A DNA stretch of 8,121 bases. It comes from Deltaproteobacteria bacterium. Its GTDB lineage: Bacteria; Desulfobacterota; Desulfarculia; Adiutricales; Adiutricaceae. Below are positions 1 to 4,648 of the stretch, piece after piece. Positions within the stretch are counted from its first letter, which is position 1. Each line of letters starts with the position of its first letter. The DNA lies in assembly GCA_031288745.1 (NCBI GenBank), contig JAITQT010000415.1, forward strand, positions 1-8,121, read 5' to 3'. The notes under the pieces were generated by a model, which was not told the origin of the DNA, did not search any database, and saw nothing but the letters and a program-made list of their open reading frames with translations. Position numbers and translations under genes: made by a program.

Positions 1-383
1 ACGTAGACCCTATTGGGTCTCACCTTAGTCTCCCAGCGGTAAGGCCCTTTGGCTAGCTCTAGTCCCGGAGGCGGAGCCTCTAAAAAGACGTCAGCTAACT
101 TAACGGTTTTAGACGGGCAACCTGGACAGAACTCATTCATATCATAGTCAGCACCCCAAACCTCAAAATGATCTAGGGTTTTTAAGGGCCGGCCCGAAAC
201 GTTTTCCGATGGAGTTAACCAGTTTAGCCAAACTCGGCCGCCCTCATCTAATTCATGAGTTAAATCGACCACCGCTCCGGGCAACGTTTCCATTTCCGGC
301 CAAGGGTGAGTTTTAACCCCGCAGCCTAAAGAGGGCCAGGCCACGACTAAAATTAAAATTAAGAGCTTGGCTAAAATTTTCAC
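1..383 (-). CDS. Exported lipoprotein with fibronectin-III-like domain, C-terminus cut by window edge
   Basis: This gene is read on the minus strand from a GTG at 383-381 that overlaps the argH stop (GTGA), so it is probably translationally coupled to argH. About 127 residues are visible before the window ends. The start MKILAKLLILILVVAW is a basic, hydrophobic signal sequence ending at Ser-Leu-Gly-Cys (Cys21), a somewhat atypical lipobox, so the product is probably a lipid-anchored envelope protein. After Cys21 comes Gly-Val-Lys-Thr-His-Pro-Trp-Pro, recalling the CGxKGPPxxP start of small lipoproteins found beside argH or lysA in deltaproteobacteria. The body (about 36-127) has the VDLTHEL...VWLNWLTP...LDHFEVWGAD pattern of a fibronectin type III beta sandwich, with a CPGC pair at 86-89. 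Its exact role is unknown. Coding status is well supported by the unbroken frame, signal peptide and overlap; the family assignment is from memory. Confidence 0.8.
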   Translation of the reverse strand, partial: MKILAKLLILILVVAWPSLGCGVKTHPWPEMETLPGAVVDLTHELDEGGRVWLNWLTPSENVSGRPLKTLDHFEVWGADYDMNEFCPGCPSKTVKLADVFLEAPPPGLELAKGPYRWETKVRPNRVY

Positions 384-1852
384 AGCCAACCATCCAATTT
401 CTCTTGGCGCAACCTATCCCAAGCCTTGGCCATCTGCCGCCGGGTGGTCTCAGGCGAGGTCCCGCCGGGAGAGGTTCGGCGCGCCTGAAGATTGAGCTCC
501 AAAGTTAATTCGTCAATTAGAGCACGGTTGATTAAGTTAGAGGCGGCCTTTAGTTGCTTATCACTTAAATCTCTTAGGCTTTGGCCATTTTCAGCGGCGA
601 AGGCGGCTAAAGAACCAACTATCTCGTGAGCCTTACGGAAAGCGACGCCCTTTAAAACCAAGCGCTCAGCTAAATCGGTGGCTAAGGCGTTACCGTCGTT
701 AGCAGCCTCCCTTAAGCGTGGTAAATTAAAGATTAAGCCGCAGACCAATTTAGAAGCCAACGGAAGGACCGTTTCCAAAGTTTCCACCGTATCAAAGAGC
801 GGTTCCTTATCTTCTTGTAGGTCTCTATTATAGCTTAAAGGCAATCCTTTAAGAGTGGTTAGTAAGGTCATGAGATTACCAAAAGTGCGACCGGCCTTCC
901 CGCGAATTAGTTCGGCCCCATCAGGGTTTTTCTTTTGGGGCATCATGGAACTAGTGGTGGTTAGAGAATCGGGCAAAGTAGCAAAATTAAATTCAGAAGT
1001 ACACCAAAGAACAATATCTTCTGCTAATCTAGACATATTAACCATTAAAATAGCAGAGAAAGAAAGGAATTCTAATAAGAAATCTCGACTTGAAACAGCG
1101 TCGAGGCTATTGGGAGCTAAAGAGGTAAATTCTAAATCGTCAGCCACCCCTTGAGGCTCAATAGGTAGCCCCGTTCCGGCCAAGGCCCCACTACCTAAGG
1201 GCATGATTAAAAGGCGTTCTTTAGTTTGATTAAGTCTTTGCTGGTCGCGAGAGAGCATCTGGTAATAAGCCATTAGATGGTGAGCCAATAAGACCGGCTG
1301 GGCCCTCTGAAGGTGGGTGTAGCCTGGCATAGGGGCCAGGCCGCACTCTTCGCTCTTAATTAATAAGGCTTCTCTTAAATTTCTAAGCTCACGGCCTATA
1401 ATTTGGCTCTTTTCCCTTAGAAATAAACGTTCGTCAAGGACTACTTGATCGTTTCTACTTCTCGCGGCGTGAAGCTTGGCCCCCACAGGTCCAATTAAAT
1501 CAGTTAAGGCTTTTTCAACGTTCATATGAACGTCTTCTAAGAGAGGGTCAAAGGTAAAGCGCCCCTCTAGGATTTCGCTTAAGATCGTTTTAAGCCCGGC
1601 CAGGATTTTATTTAGGTCGTCGTGACTAATAAGGCCGGACTTTTCTAGCATTTTAGCGTGGGCCATGGAGCCTTTCACGTCGTAGGCAGCTAACTTATAA
1701 TCGAAATCAATGGAAGCCGAGGCCTTTAGTAAGGCCGGGTCGGGCGCTTCAGACAAGCGGCCCTTTAAAAGAGCGCCGGAATCAGGCTCTTCGAGCTTGG
1801 CTTTTTCGGTTTTTTTTGATTTAGCGATTTTGGCCGCTTGATCGTCTGGCAA
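380..1852 (-). CDS. argH: Argininosuccinate lyase
   Basis: ArgH splits argininosuccinate into arginine and fumarate, the last step of arginine synthesis; it is a cytosolic homotetramer of the fumarase/aspartase superfamily. The 490-residue product shows the family blocks in order: SIDFDYKLAAYDVKGSMAHAKML (47-69), DVHMNVEKALTDLIG (107-121), HAARSRNDQV (128-137), PGYTHLQRAQP with the active-site Thr-His (176-186), and the mobile catalytic loop SSMMPQKKNPD (301-311) with its catalytic serine. It is about 30 residues longer than the usual 460 because of a Lys-rich N-terminal extension (residues 1-28). Two oddities stand out. The usual LWGGRF near the N-terminus reads LLKGRL, and the Gly of the fumarate-lyase signature (GSSxMPQKKN) is Thr300. 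The start is TTG, supported by AAGGAG eight bases upstream. It follows argG by 104 bases and overlaps the next lipoprotein gene by four. Confidence 0.97.
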   Translation of the reverse strand: MPDDQAAKIAKSKKTEKAKLEEPDSGALLKGRLSEAPDPALLKASASIDFDYKLAAYDVKGSMAHAKMLEKSGLISHDDLNKILAGLKTILSEILEGRFTFDPLLEDVHMNVEKALTDLIGPVGAKLHAARSRNDQVVLDERLFLREKSQIIGRELRNLREALLIKSEECGLAPMPGYTHLQRAQPVLLAHHLMAYYQMLSRDQQRLNQTKERLLIMPLGSGALAGTGLPIEPQGVADDLEFTSLAPNSLDAVSSRDFLLEFLSFSAILMVNMSRLAEDIVLWCTSEFNFATLPDSLTTTSSMMPQKKNPDGAELIRGKAGRTFGNLMTLLTTLKGLPLSYNRDLQEDKEPLFDTVETLETVLPLASKLVCGLIFNLPRLREAANDGNALATDLAERLVLKGVAFRKAHEIVGSLAAFAAENGQSLRDLSDKQLKAASNLINRALIDELTLELNLQARRTSPGGTSPETTRRQMAKAWDRLRQEKLDGWL

Positions 1853-1860
1853 GTCCTTAG

Positions 1861-1866
1861 CTCCTT
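1861..1866 (-). promoter_or_regulatory. Shine-Dalgarno site fixing the TTG start of argH
   Basis: On the minus strand AAGGAG lies eight bases before TTG at 1852-1850. No ATG occurs in frame between this site and residue 62, and a start there would remove part of the conserved N-terminal core. TTG is therefore the best start, even though it adds a Lys-rich extension beyond the usual family N-terminus. Confidence 0.75.
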
Positions 1867-1956
1867 GTAAGGGGACCGGCTAGGTCTAAATTTTGAATGG
1901 TCCTAAGCCCACTTTACTCTTTACTAAAAAAAACTAAAAATACGAAATTATAAAAC

Positions 1957-3174
1957 TTAGCCCCTTAAGAGCTTATTAATGCGCAGCCTTAAACCTTGGC
2001 ACTTAATAAAGCCGCCAGCGTCGCTTTGATCGTAGACTTGATCGCTTTCAAAAGTGGCATAAGCTTCGTGATAGAGTGAATTAGGGGATTTGCGGCCCGC
2101 GACCCAAAGCCCCCCTTTGTAAAGCTTAAGCCTTACCACTCCGCTAACTTTTTTTTGACTTTCGTCTATCATTTTCTGTAAGGTTAATCGCTCTGGAGCG
2201 AACCAAAAGCCGTTGTAAACCATAGTCGAATATCTTGGGAGGAGCGAATCTTTTAGATTTATAACCTCGCGATCTAAGGTTAGGCTTTCCAAGTTTCTAT
2301 GGGCCAGCCACAATAAAGTCCCGCCCGGAGTCTCGTAAACCCCCCGGCTCTTCATGCCTACAAAACGACTTTCAACTAGATCGACCCGGCCCACTCCATT
2401 TATCCCGGCCATCTCGTTGAGTTTGGTAAGTATCGAGGCCGGGCTAAGAGAAATATTATCCACTTTCACCGGGTTACCTTCTTCAAACTCTATTTCCACG
2501 TAGGTGGGCTTATCTGGAGCCTTTAAGGGGCTTTGAGTCAATAAAAACATGCTCTCGTCAGGTTCGCGCCAAGGGTCTTCCAGGATTCCGCCTTCGTAGC
2601 TTATATGAAGTAGATTGCGATCCATTGAATAAGGCTTTTCAGCCGTTACCGGAACTGGGATGCCGTTTTTTTCAGCGTAACGTATAAGGGAAGTACGAGA
2701 ATCAAAATCCCACTCTCGCCAAGGGGCCACTGTCTTAAGGCCCGCATCTAAGGCCATGGTGGTAAGTTCAAAGCGAACTTGATCGTTACCTTTTCCAGTA
2801 GCCCCATGGGCCACGGCGTCAGCCCCTTCGGCAAGGGCAATTTCAACCATGCGTTTAGCGATAACGGGGCGGGCCAAAGAAGTACCTAATAGGTATTGCC
2901 CTTCGTAGCAAGCGTTGCCCCTTAGAGCGGGAAAGACGAAATCTGAGACAAACTCTTCTTTTAAATCGTCGATATAACACTTACTAGCGCCGCTTTTTAA
3001 GGCTTTGGCCTCTAAACCGTCTAATTCCTCGCCCTGACCTACGTCGGCACAAAAGGCGATAACTTCCTCGGCCCCATAGTCTTTTTTAAGCCACGTCAAA
3101 ATGATAGAAGTATCAAGTCCCCCCGAATAGGCCAAGACTATTTTTTTTGCTTTCGGAACCGCTTTCGGCACCAT
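1957..3174 (-). CDS. argG: Argininosuccinate synthase
   Basis: ArgG joins citrulline and aspartate with ATP to form argininosuccinate, the substrate of the neighbouring ArgH; it acts in the cytosol as a tetramer. The 405-residue length is normal for the type I enzyme. Visible landmarks are the N-type ATP pyrophosphatase loop AYSGGLDTS (15-23), GTSLARPVIAK (97-107), the signature GATGKGNDQVRFE (124-136), EGGILEDPW (194-202), and the substrate-binding stretch from GRVDLVESRF to VYETPGG (262-285). The ATG start at 3174-3172 is preceded by AGGAGG with a short four-base gap. It is the first gene of an argG-argH-lipoprotein run, and its leader holds a hairpin with a U-run that may attenuate transcription. 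No active-site loss is visible. Confidence 0.98.
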   Translation of the reverse strand: MVPKAVPKAKKIVLAYSGGLDTSIILTWLKKDYGAEEVIAFCADVGQGEELDGLEAKALKSGASKCYIDDLKEEFVSDFVFPALRGNACYEGQYLLGTSLARPVIAKRMVEIALAEGADAVAHGATGKGNDQVRFELTTMALDAGLKTVAPWREWDFDSRTSLIRYAEKNGIPVPVTAEKPYSMDRNLLHISYEGGILEDPWREPDESMFLLTQSPLKAPDKPTYVEIEFEEGNPVKVDNISLSPASILTKLNEMAGINGVGRVDLVESRFVGMKSRGVYETPGGTLLWLAHRNLESLTLDREVINLKDSLLPRYSTMVYNGFWFAPERLTLQKMIDESQKKVSGVVRLKLYKGGLWVAGRKSPNSLYHEAYATFESDQVYDQSDAGGFIKCQGLRLRINKLLRG

Positions 3175-3207
3175 GAACCCTCCTATCTTTAATCTTTAAA
3201 ACTGCGG

Positions 3208-3227
3208 AAAAAACGGCCTTAGGCCGT
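3208..3227 (-). terminator. Candidate attenuator hairpin in the argG leader
   Basis: Read on the minus strand, ACGGCC-TAA-GGCCGT forms a perfect 6-bp GC-rich stem (3227-3213) followed at once by six T residues (3213-3208). The stem can be lengthened by two A-U pairs and a G-U pair. It ends 34 bases before the argG ATG, so it is an intrinsic terminator placed inside the leader rather than after a gene. An upstream GGCCGT (minus strand, 3291-3286) could pair with the 5' arm and act as an antiterminator if transcription starts above it. No leader peptide rich in arginine codons was found. Confidence 0.55.
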
Positions 3228-3243
3228 CTTGGACAATTTTTTT

Positions 3244-3272
3244 ATTTAACAGTAAAAGAGGCGATCTTTCAA
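3244..3272 (-). promoter_or_regulatory. Possible sigma-70 promoter for argG
   Basis: On the minus strand TTGAAA (3272-3267) and TTAAAT (3249-3244) are separated by 17 bases, giving a predicted start near 3237, some 60 bases before argG and just before the leader hairpin. The -35 box matches five of six consensus bases and the -10 box four of six. The surroundings are AT-rich, so chance matches are likely and other starts further up (for example TTGACT at 3611-3606 with TATTGT at 3588-3583) remain possible. Confidence 0.35.
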
Positions 3273-3275
3273 GCC

Positions 3276-3342
3276 TTTTTTAAGCACGGCCCTAAGGCTA
3301 ACAATGGTTAAATCTCGCTTCGCCCCAAACTAGCTTAAAAAA
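3276..3342. repeat. 10-bp inverted repeat upstream of argG
   Basis: TTTTTTAAGC at 3276-3285 is perfectly complementary to GCTTAAAAAA at 3333-3342. As RNA the arms could close a loop of about 47 bases holding the GGCCGT that is complementary to the argG leader hairpin. The arms are AT-rich and the pairing may be fortuitous. Confidence 0.4.
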
Positions 3343-3367
3343 GCCTTTTAAGGGTTAATCGGCGATT

Positions 3368-3379
3368 TAGCTTAAGCTA
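3368..3379. repeat. 12-bp perfect palindrome TAGCTTAAGCTA
   Basis: A perfect palindrome about 190 bases upstream of argG. Its first eight bases, TAGCTTAA, recur at 3331-3338, and the second half (AAGCTAG, 3374-3380) is complementary to CTAGCTT at 3330-3336. It could be an operator for a dimeric regulator or one arm of an RNA stem. It does not resemble the E. coli-type ArgR box. Confidence 0.35.
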
Positions 3380-3709
3380 GTAAATTTTAACACAGTCTAA
3401 GAAAACTAGAGCTTTTTTTTCCACCATACTAACCGAACTAAAACTTCGGGTTGAGCCGTTATTTTAGTTAATAGCAATATTAATATATATATAATAACAT
3501 ATAAATATATTTACTAATCTTATCATTATTTAAAATCTATATTTAATATATAAATACGTATATTTAATATAAAAATCTCTAAACAATAAAAAAAAACCAT
3601 AGGTTAGTCAATCGTCAAAAAAAGCCTGCTAAAGGTCAATTTTTTTTAGTCCCATTTTTCTTTCAATCAAGCTATAAAAAAATATCAATCAAAAAAATTA
3701 AATTCATAA

Positions 3710-3787
3710 TTAGCCGGCCCACGAGATTGGGGGCTAAACTAACAGGCCGGAAGGCTTAAAAAAAAACAGCCTAATCGGGCTATTTTT
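3710..3787 (+). terminator. Cluster of three hairpins ending in a T-run
   Basis: Three hairpins follow one another. The first pairs TTAGCC (3710-3715) with GGCTAA (3732-3737) and, inside it, CCC with GGG. The second is AGGCC-GGAA-GGCTT (3744-3757), capped by a GNRA-type tetraloop. The third is AGCC-TAATCG-GGCT (3768-3781), flanked by nine A on the left and TTTTT on the right, so it could terminate in either direction. The cluster may be the 3' end of a small plus-strand RNA or a transcriptional barrier between the divergent units. No gene that would need this terminator is visible. Confidence 0.4.
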
Positions 3788-3907
3788 AACTAAAAAAACA
3801 ATAAAATTATTCAATTTTAAATATTATTTTTATATTTATTTTTTGTAATATATTTTTTAAATATTTATAAATTTTATTTGTTGACGAATTTATTATTTAA
3901 AAAACTC

Positions 3908-3937
3908 TTGCATTACCAGGGTTATTAAAGCTATACT
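3908..3937 (+). promoter_or_regulatory. Probable promoter for the membrane-protein/ATPase module
   Basis: TTGCAT (3908-3913) and TATACT (3932-3937) are spaced by 18 bases; the -10 box matches five of six consensus bases, the -35 box only three. The predicted start is near 3944, giving a leader of about 210 bases before the 80-residue gene. It sits where the extreme A/T tract gives way to a GC-richer, foldable leader, which makes it more credible than the scattered TATAAT-like strings further left. Confidence 0.45.
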
Positions 3938-3943
3938 TTAAAA

Positions 3944-4067
3944 GATCCCAGGCCTTCGAAAGGCAGCCTTTGGTTGGTCAGCACCCTCAGCCTCACAAAA
4001 TAATTACTCCCAATCTAGTTCATATTTTGAAGGCTCGCTGCTCACGGGATCAAAGCGGCCTTTGGCC
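3944..4067 (+). ncRNA. Candidate structured leader RNA upstream of the 80-residue gene
   Basis: GATCCC (3944-3949) pairs with GGGATC (4046-4051) to close about 100 bases. Within it GCCTTC (3952-3957) can pair with GAAGGC (4029-4034) or, as an alternative, GCCTT (3952-3956) folds locally with AAGGC (3960-3964). Just beyond, CAAAG-CGGC-CTTTG (4051-4064) or GGCC-TTT-GGCC (4057-4067) makes a hairpin that uses the last C of the closing stem and is followed by a T-rich stretch. Such mutually exclusive pairings are typical of regulatory leaders, but I recognise no known riboswitch consensus. It could equally be an independent small RNA ending near 4085. Confidence 0.35.
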
Positions 4068-4101
4068 CGTTATTAAATTTTTGTCCCTTAGTGGGCTTAT
4101 A

Positions 4102-4137
4102 TTCTCAAAAAAAGAGCTTTGTCCTTTTAATTGAGAA
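4102..4137 (+). promoter_or_regulatory. Hairpin just before the ribosome binding site of the 80-residue gene
   Basis: TTCTCAA (4102-4108) is perfectly complementary to TTGAGAA (4131-4137), and AAAAG (4110-4114) with CTTTT (4124-4128) can extend the stem. The stem ends six bases before the GAGG (4144-4147) that serves the ATG at 4153. The stem does not cover the GAGG but could affect ribosome access. Confidence 0.4.
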
Positions 4138-4152
4138 AGAATTGAGGTTTAA

Positions 4153-4395
4153 ATGAATCAGTGGAAATGGTTAGCTTTTGGAATAGGCGTTGTCGTCGGG
4201 GCCATCGGAGCCACCGTGGTCGCTAGTCGGCCCTCTTACATCAAAGACGGGGCCACCTCCGTGCTTAGCTATGGCTTAACTGCCAAACGCAAAGTACAGG
4301 GTGCTTTGTCGGCGGCTAAGGAAAATGTAGAGGATCTGGTGGCCGAGGCCGATCAAAAAGCTCAAAATCGTGAAAACGCCAATAATCCCGCCTAA
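4153..4395 (+). CDS. Small single-pass membrane protein, DUF6110-like
   Basis: This 80-residue protein starts MNQWKW and has one clear membrane helix (about 5-24, rich in Gly, Val and Ala), followed by a polar region predicted to be an amphipathic helix (about 38-72) ending KENVEDLVAEADQKAQNRE, and a short disordered tail. The layout and the ENxEDxxAEA stretch recall DUF6110, small proteins that I remember lying next to HMA2-domain P-type ATPases in anaerobes; the assignment is from memory and no cysteine or histidine metal site is present. The ATG has GAGG five bases upstream. It leads the ATPase module at a distance of 253 bases, so a role as membrane partner or chaperone of the ATPase is plausible but unproven. 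YtxH-like small proteins are an alternative comparison. Confidence 0.8.
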   Translation: MNQWKWLAFGIGVVVGAIGATVVASRPSYIKDGATSVLSYGLTAKRKVQGALSAAKENVEDLVAEADQKAQNRENANNPA

Positions 4396-4417
4396 CGCTG
4401 CTTTACCTAAAATTTAA

Positions 4418-4449
4418 CCTCTATCCCCTTACTATTGAGGGGATAGAGG
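4418..4449 (+). terminator. Strong 11-bp hairpin after the 80-residue gene
   Basis: CCTCTATCCCC (4418-4428) pairs perfectly with GGGGATAGAGG (4439-4449) around a ten-base loop, beginning 22 bases after the stop codon. There is no T-run behind it on the plus strand, and none behind it on the minus strand. It may act as a transcript-stabilising or processing structure that sets different levels for the small protein and the ATPase, or as a non-canonical or partial terminator. Confidence 0.6.
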
Positions 4450-4549
4450 CTATATCGCTAATAATTTAAGCTAATAAGACTTAAATCAAATTAATTATAT
4501 GTACCTATGACCGAACCTTCTTAATTTTGCGGCCCCGAATGGCCCTATT

Positions 4550-4570
4550 TAGCTTTTTAGCTAGTTTTTT
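4550..4570 (+). terminator. Weak terminator-like hairpin upstream of the ATPase gene
   Basis: TAGCT-TTTT-AGCTA (4550-4563) is a 5-bp stem followed by G and six T (4565-4570). The stem is AT-rich and unlikely to terminate strongly alone. It lies between the two module genes, about 80 bases before the ATPase ATG, and no convincing promoter was found after it. If functional it would attenuate read-through into the ATPase. Confidence 0.3.
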
Positions 4571-4612
4571 AAAAGCGCTTGCAGTTCTATGGCCTCGTTT
4601 CTTGCCCTTATT

Positions 4613-4645
4613 GGCGAGAATCTCGCCGTTAAGGAGCGAGAGGAG
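4613..4645 (+). promoter_or_regulatory. Two-state hairpin at the ATPase ribosome binding site
   Basis: GGCGAGA-A-TCTCGCC (4613-4627) is a perfect 7-bp inverted repeat. Its right arm TCTCGC (4621-4626) is also complementary to a second GCGAGA (4636-4641) that runs into the AGGAG (4641-4645) three bases before the ATG. Thus one central segment can pair upstream, leaving the ribosome site free, or downstream, putting AAGGAG (4631-4636) in the loop and the first A of AGGAG in the stem. At the DNA level the 15-base palindrome could instead be an operator for a dimeric repressor. Both readings come from sequence only. Confidence 0.45.
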
Positions 4646-4648
4646 TAA

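Larger units (their letters stand above)
3175..4152. other. 978-base AT-rich divergent spacer without a supported gene
   Basis: This spacer separates the minus-strand arginine genes from the plus-strand metal-ATPase module. No frame in it has both a reasonable start site and coding-like sequence. Stretches around 3470-3600 and 3785-3905 are almost pure A/T and contain many TATAAT-like strings, so promoter calls there are weak. Islands of higher GC, at 3200-3230, 3280-3380, 3710-3785 and 3945-4070, coincide with inverted repeats, suggesting RNA structure or regulator sites rather than protein. No DnaA-box cluster, tRNA or rRNA was seen. Confidence 0.7.

Noticed and set aside
855..1154. Plus-strand open frame of 99 codons
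   Set aside because: Lies antisense inside argH, has no family resemblance and is explained by the opposite-strand coding sequence.
1861..1956. Separate promoter for argH from the TATAAT in the argG-argH gap
   Set aside because: A TATAAT is present on the minus strand at the argG end, but no acceptable -35 box sits 16 to 18 bases upstream; co-transcription with argG is simpler.
3368..3379. ArgR operator upstream of argG
   Set aside because: The palindrome TAGCTTAAGCTA lacks the TGAAT...ATTCA pattern of known arginine boxes.
3420..3905. Replication origin in the A/T-rich spacer
   Set aside because: High A/T alone is not enough; no cluster of DnaA-box-like sequences and no dnaA, dnaN or parAB gene nearby.
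3944..4067. SRP RNA, tmRNA, RNase P RNA or a known metal riboswitch in the module leader
   Set aside because: The conserved cores I know for these families (for example the SRP GGAAG loop region or the tmRNA 5' end) are not present.
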